The notes below the pieces were generated by a model. It had not been told where the DNA came from and searched no databases. It saw only the letters and a list, made by a program, of their open reading frames with translations. Made by a program: the position numbers and the translations under genes. This document shows, in pieces, positions 15,101 through 24,639 of a stretch of 64,000 nt of DNA (position 1 is the first letter of the stretch; every line of letters starts with the position of its first letter). Source of the DNA: Puniceicoccaceae bacterium (lineage in GTDB: Bacteria > Verrucomicrobiota > Verrucomicrobiia > Opitutales > Coraliomargaritaceae); the NCBI GenBank assembly GCA_002729725.1, contig PBYS01000002.1, positions 1-64,000 of the forward strand, in the 5' to 3' direction.

Positions 15101-17641
15101 GTCATATTCCATGGTGCGGACAATCATGCCGCCGTCCGATGCGGGGCTCTCTTCACGTATGAGGCGTCCGGCAACGTCGACAGTCGTTTCGCGATAACGA
15201 GGAGAAGTTGCGGTCGCGACATCAACACGCGTGGTGATGGAGCCATCAGCATTTTCGGTGTAGGTGTAATATTCCGGAACAACTCCAGTGCCGGTGACGG
15301 ACTTGATACGCCCATCGAGATATTTTTCGGTGATACGTGTGGAACCATCTGGTGACTCCATCGTAGTGACACGCCGATCATCGACGTAACTATAGGTGGT
15401 CGTATAGCCATTCACATCAGTCGCTTCCGAACGACGTCCTGCGCTATCTGTCTTTTGACTCGATTGCAGAGTCAATCCACCAGCGGTGCGCTCGATGCTA
15501 GCCTGACCATCACAGCCACATCCAATAGCGCCCAAGTCGCGGACATAGTTAGTCACTAAATTCTCAGCTCCATTGACTCCCGCCTTCATCTCAAATTTCA
15601 AACGGTTGAGCAAATCGTAGTCATACAGATAGTATTCACCGGTTTCAGTGATGCGATCTCCCACTAGCGGCCCAAACCAGCCTTGTTGCAAAGTAAGACG
15701 TCCATCTTTGAAGCGTTTCGTCAATTGAAAGCCTTTGGTCGAAATTTCGTCCGAAAACTCCTGCGTTGTTGTGCTGAGAAGCTGCCAATCGGAGCCGACA
15801 CGGACATAGCTAGCCTCTTGGACTATATTTCCGCGCATGTCCTTGGTCGTGACCTGACGGGTGGACTTAAAGGGGACGAAACCATTCGACCCCAATTGAT
15901 CAACTGTTTGAACGAACGCATCCGGTGCAGTGGTTTGCGCATAACTGTAAACCATGACGACACCGTCTGGCGTCGTAACACGCTGGAGCCTTCCGGCAGA
16001 AACGGCATCTGCATTATCAGGATAATAGACGCGTGTGGTGCGCAGATTAGATGGATCTCCATACTCAGGGCCCTCGCCATCTTCTTCCAAAGTCGTGGTG
16101 CGTTCTTCGATCTCGGTGTATTCATAGATCGTTTCTCCTGCTTCATTGATAGTAGAATCGATAAAGTAGGCATTGTAAGTGCGACCAGTTTCCGTGCCTC
16201 GCACTTGGGTAATCGTGGTGCGAGCGCGCGCATCGAAGTCAGTTGCAATGTCGCGAGGGTCTACAGGATCGTAACTATAAATAGTCACCTTAGTCTCAGT
16301 CGCAGGGCTGCCAACGGGACTGTCCATCCATGGCTCGGCGCGCTGAATCATTCGATCCTCAGAGTCATATGTAAAATGAGTCCAACGACCATCCGGATAA
16401 ACGGTTTGCTTACGCCGTCCAAAGCCATTCTCATTTTCATTCTCGTAGTAGCTATAAGTGGTCGTGAGAGCAAAGTTCATCGAATCTTTAACTGATTCAA
16501 TCGCAAGATCGTCTCCCCAAGGGAAGGTATGCAGGCGCTCAAAATTACTGGAAACCAGCTCACCACTCTCGTCGAGAAGTTCACGTGTCTCAATTACATC
16601 GCCAGTGTCCTCATCCTCCTGCACGATGATCTGCTCAGTTAACATGCCCTGAGTATCAGTCGTGCTCTCCAAGCCCTTCATGAATCGCCAGTCCTTAGCG
16701 GCAACAATGTATTCCCACTCACTGATCCGCTCGTAAGCACCATGGGTCTCGACGATTTGGATACGGTCATACTGGTCTGGATTCCCCGTGGGATTTCGAA
16801 TCAGAATCGTCCGATACGGTTGTGCTTCCGCGCCAGGCTCGCCCTCTGGATCTGCCACAGGAACATAGAGTCCATCCGCGCCAGGCACTCCCGCACTGGC
16901 GTTGGTATAAAAACTAAGTTGATATGAGAAATCATCAATGACAAGTAGATCCACGAGGCCTGCTGCAGAGCGGATTTGACGATACGCACCATCTTGAAGC
17001 ACGATATCAAACTGTTCACCTGCCTCGATGACACGACCAGCCGGTGTCTTTACGCGTAATGCAAATTCCCCAACTTCTACCGCGTAGTCGATTTCGCTAC
17101 CGTCCCCCTTTATCAAGCGGTAGTAAACCGGAGTTTCCACTTCAACAATCTGTTCATAATCGGCAGCTAATAGTAAGACACGATCATCACTTCCAGTAAA
17201 ATCACCGACAGGACGAGCAACACTCGAACCACTACTCACTTGATACTTGACTGCATTATTATTCTCATCACGCAGCTCAAACTCGTGCGAGATACCCGCA
17301 GGCAACTGTTCTTCAGCCTTTATACTACTGACAAAAGTCGTGATTCCCGAAGAGTAGTTGAGCGAGCTCGGGGTGAACAGGCTCGGAGATGGCTCGTCGC
17401 GTTTTACAGATAAGCGCTGTGCACCCAAGCCTGCCTCCAATGGAAGAATTGGAAAATCGAAGTTGAAGCTCACGCTACCAAGTGTTCCATCCGAACCCCC
17501 ACACCCGTCATCTGTATCATCCCCCGGAGGTAGATTGATCGCCAATAAATCGGAGAGCCCTGCAATGATGAAAAGGCACAGCATCAGCAGTTTAGAGCAA
17601 TATGCCCCCTGAGCTCTGTGTAATTGTCTTATCGTTTTCAT
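12167..17641 (-). CDS. RHS/YD-repeat protein with unassigned C-terminal tip
   Basis: An 1824-residue secreted protein. A signal segment (residues about 16-36) is followed by a 350-residue N-terminal domain beginning LPPGDDTDDGCGGSDGTLG. Many YD/RHS repeats follow (TYSYYENENENG, FTYDSEDRM, YEYDALANLIRSG, YTYDSANRLSV and others). The RHS-associated core ends with RYYDPVTGRWPSRDPIGEIG and NLYGFVRNTPVNLVDTDGR. RHS repeats form a shell that encloses a C-terminal tip, often a toxin or adhesive effector. The last 150 residues here are Gly/Pro-rich with four cysteines, and I recognise no nuclease, deaminase or protease motif. The gene follows a helical-repeat protein by 18 bases and overlaps a small lipoprotein gene. 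No VgrG or PAAR gene is nearby, so a type VI cargo role is unsupported. Confidence 0.9.
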   Translation of the reverse strand: MKTIRQLHRAQGAYCSKLLMLCLFIIAGLSDLLAINLPPGDDTDDGCGGSDGTLGSVSFNFDFPILPLEAGLGAQRLSVKRDEPSPSLFTPSSLNYSSGITTFVSSIKAEEQLPAGISHEFELRDENNNAVKYQVSSGSSVARPVGDFTGSDDRVLLLAADYEQIVEVETPVYYRLIKGDGSEIDYAVEVGEFALRVKTPAGRVIEAGEQFDIVLQDGAYRQIRSAAGLVDLLVIDDFSYQLSFYTNASAGVPGADGLYVPVADPEGEPGAEAQPYRTILIRNPTGNPDQYDRIQIVETHGAYERISEWEYIVAAKDWRFMKGLESTTDTQGMLTEQIIVQEDEDTGDVIETRELLDESGELVSSNFERLHTFPWGDDLAIESVKDSMNFALTTTYSYYENENENGFGRRKQTVYPDGRWTHFTYDSEDRMIQRAEPWMDSPVGSPATETKVTIYSYDPVDPRDIATDFDARARTTITQVRGTETGRTYNAYFIDSTINEAGETIYEYTEIEERTTTLEEDGEGPEYGDPSNLRTTRVYYPDNADAVSAGRLQRVTTPDGVVMVYSYAQTTAPDAFVQTVDQLGSNGFVPFKSTRQVTTKDMRGNIVQEASYVRVGSDWQLLSTTTQEFSDEISTKGFQLTKRFKDGRLTLQQGWFGPLVGDRITETGEYYLYDYDLLNRLKFEMKAGVNGAENLVTNYVRDLGAIGCGCDGQASIERTAGGLTLQSSQKTDSAGRRSEATDVNGYTTTYSYVDDRRVTTMESPDGSTRITEKYLDGRIKSVTGTGVVPEYYTYTENADGSITTRVDVATATSPRYRETTVDVAGRLIREESPASDGGMIVRTMEYDAQGLLEMQTETGRAATRYEYDALANLIRSGLDLDGIVGLTLDSSDRITDSNRFMEQVDGDWFAISTTKVYPGTGTESENAVQVSRSAQRLSNFPLAGANGDLVSESATTDVYGNVTANTTYVDRATKTVTQITDSPSSDVDATRISINGLLVSQNSSTVAAATAYGYDALERRVSVKDPRHAQASTIDYYTGTNQVFTQTDGAGNATAYTYYPQGSAGAGQVASVTNALQQKSYQAYDLLGRQIHTWGETDYPQAYSYNAYGELETLTTWRDTEIDFSTTIWPITDEDDSGDETTWSYQASTGLLTRKQYADANGTDYTYDSANRLSVRTWARDGGLDTTYSYDPNTGELLNVNYEAIDTADITYTYDRLGRQATVTDATGIRSFAYDPATLQLEVEELDATFYQDQILLRSVDTFGRPTGYIAGQLKITPVAPLDIQDFDTVYAQSTYGYDTTGRLETITDGTDTFTYSYKPDSNLLASLTAPQHSVAYDYELNRNVMTVVANKVPDLTGVSLSRYGYTYDALGRRADREQSGSAIATTNTDTFRYNTRSEVEGSVNSDTNQGAAWNPDYTYDQIGNRKSSVGFQPATTYASNALNQYVDPVTLESPHDEDGNLETKGLWAYQWNNENRLSSATDGTTNIDFTYDYQGRLVKKDDGTNVEVYVYDGWNRIATYDLQTSNLTLQTSYTWGLDLSGSMQGAGGVGGLLKEGAYYPTYDANGNIMQKLSSTGSVEMNVEYDPFGNIISGSLVGEYGFSTKPLINDIDWYYYGFRYYDPVTGRWPSRDPIGEIGGLNLYGFVRNTPVNLVDTDGRMPFGGDFVNRWKGVETGGGSEGPPESFYGDPSTGEYDGNENAYVGEDGVSYAKRGDSSCRKGYESLVVRIDQFYYIRIKEDEFGVSGGGGKLPNPPGVNPPDDFSGGGGNIKVHPIVESYEYFAKVEYYECIPCDKSLDVNGTEVNEFTLSFPPRLLIETKYSYE

Positions 17642-17659
17642 ATTATTCTAAATGTAATT

Positions 17660-18508
17660 TTATTTTTCTAAATTTTTCAGTGCAGAGCGTGCCGCCTTGC
17701 GGTAGCGAATGTCTGGTGATTGGCGATATGCGCTCAACAGCACACGATCTTCATCAGTTCCCAGCATCCCGACTGCAGCAATCGACGAAACCTTCAGCAT
17801 GGGTGCTGCAGGCAACTCATCACTCAAAGTGGATCGAACATACTCCAAGGTCCCTGGAGCCGCACATCGAGCCGCGACTTGCAGAGCTGTCACGCGATCG
17901 ATCAACTCGGCACTTGTATTTTGCGCACACTGGAGAGCCCTCAGCCCAACTACAGAAGTCGACATACCAATCTCGACCGCTATTTCGGGATGTTCGCTGA
18001 GTGCGTAAGCGACAATTAAAGCAGTCCCCTGCAGGCCTGAAAAACGGCCTGCGGATAATTCATCTAATAATTGCAGGCCCTTCGTCCTCTCACCTTCGTT
18101 AATACCATCTGCGATCAGGGTCTTCGCCATTTTTTGAATACAATAGTCACGCCAGACAAACATCCGAGTTTCATCTGGAATAACTTCAAGGGCGTGAGAC
18201 AAGCACCCTGTTTGATCAATCCCGAGATCAAATATCTTGTCATAAATGTCATTACAAAGTGACAAGTAATCATCTTCGCCCATGTGCTCTGGAGGCTGAC
18301 CATCTGCCATAAACACAAAAAGACGTTCTGATGCTCCCTGCAAATCTGACTGGTTCATCGCATGCAACAAATGATGCCGCTGCTTGTAGAGCGGGGACGC
18401 TCCACGATTCACAATCATGCTGACGTAGTCTTCTTGAGCAAATAACTGAGACGACGCCATTAACAACAAGATCACGCGAAAGATCCGCATATTAAAATTA
18501 CTAAACAT
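17660..18508 (-). CDS. Secreted helical-repeat (HEAT-like) protein
   Basis: A protein of about 282 residues with a signal peptide (MRIFRVILLLMASSQLFAQ) after a few leader residues. The mature part is alpha-helical with repeat-like units ending in the pattern SSIAAVGMLGTDEDRVLL and RYRKAARSALKNLEK, which resembles HEAT repeats. No catalytic motif is seen. Possible starts are TTG 18526 (beside the stop of the upstream gene), ATG 18508 and ATG 18490. I chose 18508 because an AGG lies upstream and it keeps the signal peptide close to the N-terminus. It lies between the TSP3/PA14 gene and the RHS gene with spacings of about 20 bases, so the three are almost certainly one operon. It may help secretion or assembly of those giants. 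Confidence 0.65.
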   Translation of the reverse strand: MFSNFNMRIFRVILLLMASSQLFAQEDYVSMIVNRGASPLYKQRHHLLHAMNQSDLQGASERLFVFMADGQPPEHMGEDDYLSLCNDIYDKIFDLGIDQTGCLSHALEVIPDETRMFVWRDYCIQKMAKTLIADGINEGERTKGLQLLDELSAGRFSGLQGTALIVAYALSEHPEIAVEIGMSTSVVGLRALQCAQNTSAELIDRVTALQVAARCAAPGTLEYVRSTLSDELPAAPMLKVSSIAAVGMLGTDEDRVLLSAYRQSPDIRYRKAARSALKNLEK

Positions 18509-18528
18509 ATCACTTGAGACCTTCAAAA

Positions 18529-21500
18529 TCAGGAGCTTCCAATAACATGATCATCCTGTAGATACCAATAACGGTGACAGTTGCCCCCCTGAACTCCAGG
18601 TGAGCGCAACATAAAGAATTGATAGCGCCCCTGTTCATCAAAATCCTCATCTGTGATTGTGCGCCAGACAGTGCCATCATCAAATGTCACACCAGACTTG
18701 AACACTTGAATGTTCATACTAAAACCTTCTGGCACTTCATTCAGTATAATGTAAGCACTCACCATCACTGTCCCATCAGAGAACTTTTCAACTATCTGAT
18801 TGTAAGTTTGCGTGCGAGTATAATCACGGACCACATTGGTATCGGTCGTCGAAAGGATCGCCCCTCCGTCAGGCAGACGAGCAATTATACGCCCGCCATT
18901 CAAGTTAGCATTCAACTCAAAGCTGCGAGGCATTCTCCCCGGATAGGGCTCATACACAGTCAGCCCAGCATCAGACTCCACGACAACTTCGGCATCGGAA
19001 ATCAATGGCGACCATGAGCGCGCACTGTTCTCAAAGAGAATCGGAGTTGGAGCTAATGACGCGCCGGAAACACGAATCACGGAATCATAGACAATTGGTT
19101 CTTCGTCAGCAAGTGATAGGAGCGTAGCTTGCAACTGCCAATCACCAGCTTGATCGAAGAGCGCCTGTAAGCGTGCCTCTGCTGCTAACGAATGAACCTC
19201 AACGGTGCCATCAGGTGCAGTCAGTTGAAGTTCAATCGGCCGCGCAACTGCAAGGCTCGGATCAATCGCAGATAGCAAGAGTGAATCATCCAAGCGGATG
19301 TGAACAAATTCATGCTCAGCCGCATTGAAAGTCGCCCAAGTCAGGGTGACTTGACTACTGCGGAGACCGCTTTGGTCGTTAATCAGAACGACACGATCTT
19401 CGTCCGCAGTCAGTGCAATATTAGCGTAGTAACTATTATAGAGCGCTTGCTCAACAGTCTCCTCTCGAAGATCTGCGACATTCGAAAGTGAATAACTGTC
19501 AATTGCGACACTTACGGGGTCGAAACTAGTGCCCTCAAAGCAAAATGGAGAGGCATAAATCGCCAACGGTAAATCCGCCTCGGAGCCCAAACGATCCGCA
19601 CGACTTTCAATCCAGTCAGCAATTCCATTTTGATCGATATCCACGCCATCAATGCGCTCAAGACGCACCGAACGAATACGCAGAAATGCATTCCCAAAAC
19701 CGTTGAGCCAGTCCAGCGTCAAGTCGCGATTCCCCGCAGCGAGGTAAGGTAAATAATAATACAACTCGGCGGTCTCACCATAATTGACCGAAGCGGAACG
19801 AATGCCATAACTGTAACCATCCAGATTTGCACGCAGCTCAAAAGTGCTACTGCCGCTCTTATACGCATTCTGCTCTGTCAATTCGACTACAAGTCGATAA
19901 GCTCCAGCCTCTACAAAATTAAGCGCATAGCTGAGCGATCCAGTCGAATCAACACTGTAAAGTTCCGTGCCCTCGGTGCTCCACGAACCACGAGAACTCG
20001 TGAAAGCTGCGCCATTGATTGTGCTGACAACAATAGCTTCGCTGCTTAAATCGTGAACAGTCGGGTCAGAGAAAATTTCATATAATTCCTCTGTATCCGA
20101 AAAACCATCACCATCCGAATCTGCCAGTGTTGGATTGGTGCCGAGCTCACGCTCTTCGTGATTAAGCAAGCCATCGCCATCCAGATCACCCGCATAACCG
20201 TTAACCCCGTAACCAACAGAAGGATCCAGACCAACCGAAACTTCCCAGTCATCGGGTAATCCATCATCATCCGCATCATTTGCATAAACAATCGAAGAGG
20301 TTAAAAACTCACCTGGAACGATATGGCGAGATTGCCCCGGATACTGCCAAGCAACCGAGACGTGATCTTTACCACTGCCTTCCGTATGCAAGACTTCGAA
20401 ATAGTAGCGTTCTCCCTCGACCAATGTAATCGAGATCGAAACTTGAGATGCATACTTATTCCACTGCTGGAAATAAGAGGCTAACTCTAAGTGCGCAATA
20501 CGTTCTTTAGCAAATGGAGTCTCATCCGAACTTAGCCACAACTCAGCTCGAGCATCCCCAGACAGCCAGAAGGTATAGTTACCAGAGACTGGGGCAGTAA
20601 TGGTGCCAGAAATCCGCTGCCCATAGGTTGACATGCCATCGGCACTATATGCCGTCGTCAATTCTGGCAAAAGATTACGATAATCAGGGCTTAACGGAAA
20701 ACGACTATCTCCAGTCAGATTAGAGAGAAAAGCACCTTCCACACCATGCCAAAGTGCTAAACTAGCATAACCGGAAACTCCCTCTATATCTTGAACCTGA
20801 GGATTTAAGCCAACGCGGTATTCATCAAGATTCAGCAGCCCATCTCCATCTGAATCTAAAGCCGCATCGTTAACTAATAAATCCAAACTGTTTTGGTATT
20901 CCCAAAAATCATCTATGCCATCGCCGTCGGTGTCTGTGACGTATAAGTTAGAGCCGAGTTGCTGTTCTAGGCTATTCAACAATCCATCTCCGTCAAAATC
21001 CAGACCGTCAGGTTCAGCATTTGAGAAAGTGATATCATCAAACTCTGCGCTGGACTGGTCTCCGCTGAGATCGCCATCTACCATCTTTGATTGAAGCACC
21101 TTAAAGCGCGAAAAGACTTTCAAGTCGTCATCACGGAAAGGAATATCACTGGCAACAATTACACCGTTAACGCAAAGCATCCACGTTTGATCTACATAAT
21201 CTAAATAAAGCGCATAGCCATTCCACTCCGAAGGATTCACTTCAGAATCCAATTCGATCCACTCGGACTCGCGTGCATCCCAGATCGCAAGCGAATCGCC
21301 TAAGCCACTGCCCAAAATGGCGACAGCCGGCTCAGTCAGATTTCCCATTGCAGGTAATTCACCTGAAACTAGCTTAGCCTTAAAGCTAACCCAGACACGA
21401 CGCAATTCCCCCATACCGACCAAGCGTTCAATCACAGCATCGTCCGTAACCGAATCCGTCATCATCGCAGTCTCTTCAGCAGTGACAACTACCGAGCCCG

Positions 21501-23223
21501 CAGAGAGCCAATCAGACTGCCCATCTAATGGTGCGGCGACATATCCCTCCACTCCCGAAAAGCCAGTGGTCCAAGTATAAATGCCCGAACTCACTTCAAT
21601 CGGCTGAGCCAGTTGAATATCGACGACATTCGGATCCAAGCCCCATAGGAGTTCCAACGCATCGCTCAAACCATCGCCGTCTGAGTCAAACGCTAAGGGA
21701 TTCGTCCCGGCTGCAATTTCATCGGCGTTGAAAGCACCGTCGCGATCATCATCCAATTCAGTCGGCTCGACCACTGAGATCGCGACATCATCCAAGGCCG
21801 TCGATCCAGCCACCTGCAAACGCGACAAATATGGCTGCGCATGCGCAAAACCGAGTCCAGCACCAATGCGCTCACCATCTAAATAGAAATCAAAAGCCTG
21901 AGCCGCATAATCCGCCTTCACTGTCACACGTCGCCAGTCATTCGACTGTGCAACCTCTAACAATCGCCAGAATCCAGAACCTCCGCCCCCCGAACCGTCA
22001 AACACGATCGGGCGACCTTCGGCATCGAAGTAATAGGCAACACTAATATCTTGCCCCAAATCAGGTGCATTAACCGCTGGTGTTGGCTTTACATAAAGAT
22101 CCACCCAGACCACCTGCTGCGTTGAGCCATTAATCCGATTGGAAGCCGAAGAATCACCTCCCACTTCAAGCGCCCACAAACCATTACGAACGCTCTCAGA
22201 CTGAACAGATACGCTCTCACCGAAGACTTCCCAGTTATTGCTAGAATCAAGCAACCCATTCGAATACAACTCAAAATCCTCAATAAAAGGCAGCGAACTC
22301 AAGACGTAAGCATCCGCAGTTAAAGGATTTGCTCCATCATAATACTCAGAACCATCGTTAACGCCATCCCCATCAGAGTCGGCGTTATTGGCCAGTGTGG
22401 ATAACTGATACTCCTGCAAATTATTCAATCCATCGAGGTCACCATCCCCGTAGCGCTGATTTACTTGAACATCGAGGCCTTGCAGCGTCAGCCAATCATC
22501 AGGCAGCCCGTCGTTGGAGGTATCCAAGAAAAACGGGTTCTCATTACCCGCGTAAAAATAATCAAACAACGTATCCGATTCTCCATCTGAAAACGCAGCA
22601 AAAGAGGACAATGCACCAACGTTATTATGCAGGAAGCCCAAATCCGTCATCACCAGGGCACCATCCACAAATAGATCCCATTTTTTCGTGGTATAATCTA
22701 AACGATACGTAAGCCGAATCCAATCCAACGCGAGATCATCATCCAACGCGATCGGCACGCCTGAAGGCATCCAATTGCCTCCCCCTTGACCGTCGCCACT
22801 AACTGCATAAACCTCCCCTTCAGCACTCACTTTCAAAAAGCCAGTGACCGCTGATTGCTCACCTCCAAAGATGACAGGCAAATCCTCCGACTCGACAAAG
22901 ATTGGTTTCAGATAAAAATCCACCCAAGACACCGCTGAAGCATTCGAGTCAGTCGAAAGCCACAAGGCTTCACCTCCGAAAAAAGCCAATCCCTGAGAGC
23001 TAGCAGCGCCCGGCGCACTCACACGGACATCCAACCCCTCGCCAAACTGCCAAACTGAATCCGTGGCCAATGGCCCCAAATTATAGCCTTCATCAACCTC
23101 GAAATCTGTCTCAAAAGGTAATGTGACCGCAACCTGAGCGGACAAACCCGACACTGCGAGACAGCAACCGACCACAAGTGCCGACAACGGCCAATAAAAA
23201 TTAAAAGTTTTCAACGAAATCAT
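18529..23223 (-). CDS. Giant secreted protein with LamG-like, TSP3 and PA14 domains
   Basis: A 1564-residue surface protein. It starts with a signal peptide (LSALVVGCCLAVSGLSAQ). Three LamG/concanavalin-like segments follow (for example SVSWVDFYLKPI and VWVDLYVKPTP), separated by TSP3 calcium repeats (DSDGDGVNDGSEYYDGANP, DSDGDGLSDALELLWGLDP, DTDGDGIDDFWEYQN, DSDGDGFSDTEELYE). A PA14 carbohydrate-binding domain spans about residues 810-935 (YGQRISGTITAPVSGNYTF, then LELASYFQQWNK). A second module near 1035-1140 has a carbohydrate-binding-module-like sandwich (EAGAYRLVVELTEQN). The C-terminal part lacks an obvious sortase, PEP-CTERM or type IX sorting signal. It is the first large gene of the operon that also holds the helical-repeat, RHS and lipoprotein genes. 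The likely role is adhesion or polysaccharide binding. Confidence 0.85.
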   Translation of the reverse strand: MISLKTFNFYWPLSALVVGCCLAVSGLSAQVAVTLPFETDFEVDEGYNLGPLATDSVWQFGEGLDVRVSAPGAASSQGLAFFGGEALWLSTDSNASAVSWVDFYLKPIFVESEDLPVIFGGEQSAVTGFLKVSAEGEVYAVSGDGQGGGNWMPSGVPIALDDDLALDWIRLTYRLDYTTKKWDLFVDGALVMTDLGFLHNNVGALSSFAAFSDGESDTLFDYFYAGNENPFFLDTSNDGLPDDWLTLQGLDVQVNQRYGDGDLDGLNNLQEYQLSTLANNADSDGDGVNDGSEYYDGANPLTADAYVLSSLPFIEDFELYSNGLLDSSNNWEVFGESVSVQSESVRNGLWALEVGGDSSASNRINGSTQQVVWVDLYVKPTPAVNAPDLGQDISVAYYFDAEGRPIVFDGSGGGGSGFWRLLEVAQSNDWRRVTVKADYAAQAFDFYLDGERIGAGLGFAHAQPYLSRLQVAGSTALDDVAISVVEPTELDDDRDGAFNADEIAAGTNPLAFDSDGDGLSDALELLWGLDPNVVDIQLAQPIEVSSGIYTWTTGFSGVEGYVAAPLDGQSDWLSAGSVVVTAEETAMMTDSVTDDAVIERLVGMGELRRVWVSFKAKLVSGELPAMGNLTEPAVAILGSGLGDSLAIWDARESEWIELDSEVNPSEWNGYALYLDYVDQTWMLCVNGVIVASDIPFRDDDLKVFSRFKVLQSKMVDGDLSGDQSSAEFDDITFSNAEPDGLDFDGDGLLNSLEQQLGSNLYVTDTDGDGIDDFWEYQNSLDLLVNDAALDSDGDGLLNLDEYRVGLNPQVQDIEGVSGYASLALWHGVEGAFLSNLTGDSRFPLSPDYRNLLPELTTAYSADGMSTYGQRISGTITAPVSGNYTFWLSGDARAELWLSSDETPFAKERIAHLELASYFQQWNKYASQVSISITLVEGERYYFEVLHTEGSGKDHVSVAWQYPGQSRHIVPGEFLTSSIVYANDADDDGLPDDWEVSVGLDPSVGYGVNGYAGDLDGDGLLNHEERELGTNPTLADSDGDGFSDTEELYEIFSDPTVHDLSSEAIVVSTINGAAFTSSRGSWSTEGTELYSVDSTGSLSYALNFVEAGAYRLVVELTEQNAYKSGSSTFELRANLDGYSYGIRSASVNYGETAELYYYLPYLAAGNRDLTLDWLNGFGNAFLRIRSVRLERIDGVDIDQNGIADWIESRADRLGSEADLPLAIYASPFCFEGTSFDPVSVAIDSYSLSNVADLREETVEQALYNSYYANIALTADEDRVVLINDQSGLRSSQVTLTWATFNAAEHEFVHIRLDDSLLLSAIDPSLAVARPIELQLTAPDGTVEVHSLAAEARLQALFDQAGDWQLQATLLSLADEEPIVYDSVIRVSGASLAPTPILFENSARSWSPLISDAEVVVESDAGLTVYEPYPGRMPRSFELNANLNGGRIIARLPDGGAILSTTDTNVVRDYTRTQTYNQIVEKFSDGTVMVSAYIILNEVPEGFSMNIQVFKSGVTFDDGTVWRTITDEDFDEQGRYQFFMLRSPGVQGGNCHRYWYLQDDHVIGSS

Positions 23224-23244
23224 AGCAAAGCTCCTTTCGTTGAA

Positions 23245-23436
23245 TTACTGATCTTTATGCTTAGAGCTGCTACCCTTTCGAATTTCCTTCCAGAGAAGCA
23301 CTGCGGAACTAAGCAAAAGCCACCCACTCACGGAAGAGATCATAATGACTGTGCCCTTGGCGGACTCACCAGCCTGCAACAATGCGGGCACACAAAAAAA
23401 TGAAAGAAAAAGAAGAAAGCGGTTATAGGTGTTCAT
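23245..23436 (-). CDS. Small two-helix membrane protein
   Basis: About 63 residues: MNTYNRFLLFLSFFCVPALLQAG forms a signal or first membrane helix, then VIMISSVSGWLLLSSAVLLW forms a second, ending in a basic hydrophilic tail (KEIRKGSSSKHKDQ). I recognise no family. It precedes the TSP3/PA14 gene by 21 bases on the same strand, so it probably leads that operon. The start could also be the in-frame ATG at 23466; neither has a convincing ribosome binding site. Confidence 0.5.
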   Translation of the reverse strand: MNTYNRFLLFLSFFCVPALLQAGESAKGTVIMISSVSGWLLLSSAVLLWKEIRKGSSSKHKDQ

Positions 23437-23716
23437 AAATCGGCTATTTAAAAAATGAGGACCCATAGGGACGAATACGAATCAGACTGAGTCAACATCG
23501 TTATTATAAAAATCTAAAATTGTTAGTATAATCAATCAAAACTAAGCAATAAATCAAGAACACCCAGCACCATTACTACGCAATACCACGTATAACATAA
23601 GTAAATGCACTAGTCTGAATAAGATAAATATCCTAGTTATAAAATAAGTATCGTTTTTCACTCTCTGACTCAAAGATCTTGATCTCTAATCTAATATCAT
23701 CAATGACCAAGGCCAC
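23437..23716. other. AT-rich divergent intergenic region
   Basis: About 280 bases between the surface operon and a divergent ORF. It is strongly AT-rich (many TTATAA and TATAAT-like strings), so several weak promoters could be drawn on either strand, but none stands out. I see no gene, RNA or clear repeat. Confidence 0.4.
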
Positions 23717-24277
23717 ATGCGACGCACCCCCATCATCATTCTCTGTTCAGCCAATGCACTTATCGCGATTGGATTACTCGTCATATGCGCTCCAAAGCTC
23801 TTTAATAAAGGGAATAGCAGTATAAATCGTCCACAGTTAGCGCAAAAATCTACGGACTCCGATATTGACCTTTGGAACAAAGCATTAATAGCAAACTCAA
23901 CAAAGGAAGCCATTTTTTATATTAATCAGATTCAAGACCTCACTCTTCAACGCGAGAATACCATCGAACTACTAACGGAAGTTCGCATGAATAATGAAAC
24001 AAAACTAACGCGTTCAACTATCCAGCAAGTTGAGGCTATGATTTCAACCTTTCAGAAATGCATAACTGCACCAAAGGACCTCGACTGCCTAATCTCAATA
24101 TTCGACAACCACTCCCTACCTATCGCACTTCGAGCAGCTGCTTTACGCACGATCATACAAGCTCATTACACATTTCACACAACAGGCACCTTCCCTCAGT
24201 CTTACGACGCGGGGCTTCGAATGGGGTCATTTCGTAAATCCATAATTACACTTTTTAGTCGTGAACATAGTTTTTGA
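23717..24277 (+). pseudogene. Membrane-anchored hypothetical protein, C-terminus replaced by a RAYT repeat
   Basis: The 186-residue frame opens with an N-terminal hydrophobic segment (IIILCSANALIAIGLLVICA), a probable single membrane anchor, after an AAGG four bases before the ATG. The middle is helical and unassigned. At residue 169 the reading frame enters a copy of the RAYT-associated repeat, which encodes MGSFRKS, then continues for about ten residues of unrelated sequence to a stop. The natural C-terminus is therefore probably lost and the true length unknown. The transcript points into a field of gene fragments. Confidence 0.5.
24223..24245 (+). repeat. Solitary copy of the RAYT-associated repeat
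   Basis: The sequence GGGGTCATTTCGTAAATCCA followed by TAA differs from the left copies at 505-573 by a single base over the shared 23 bases. It lies 22.7 kb from the transposase gene and inside an open reading frame, showing that the repeat is dispersed and not merely a flank of the transposase. Confidence 0.85.
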
Positions 24278-24457
24278 TTGTTCATGACACCCATATAGAG
24301 AGTGGCTCAATGAAGGCACGGATAGTGAAGGTTTCGGCGGCGCGTGATGCCCTTGCTAAGGACAAACGAAAAAGTCCTCATCGGCAGGGCGGCAGAGCCA
24401 TCCCCTGCTACGCAATGAACCTATTGTATATTCAAAAATCCCCCAACACTCTCGCCC

Positions 24458-24628
24458 TACTCCCGCTCAAATTGCCCGCGAATCTCGCTCAGCGTCTAGC
24501 GTTAGCCTTGCAGCTCGCGGATCTTCGCGACTCTCTCGACCATACTGGGATGATACAGCTGGTAACCTGCATCCGTGGAATCGGCGACCTGTAAGAGACC
24601 TTCCTTGGTCCAATAACGAATCGGCGCG
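24458..24628 (-). pseudogene. MerR-like helix-turn-helix fragment with internal stops
   Basis: One minus-strand frame reads IRYWTKEGLLQVADSTDAGY, then QLYHPSMVERVAKIRELQ, and after two stop codons TLSEIRGQFERE. This is the winged-helix start of a MerR-type regulator. It is fused out of frame to a Fic remnant and cannot be translated as a unit. Confidence 0.6.
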
Positions 24629-24639
24629 CTACTCTAATT

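Noticed and set aside
24274-24594. 106-codon plus-strand frame after the truncated ORF
   Set aside because: It is antisense to the MerR-like remnant and has no protein-like features of its own.
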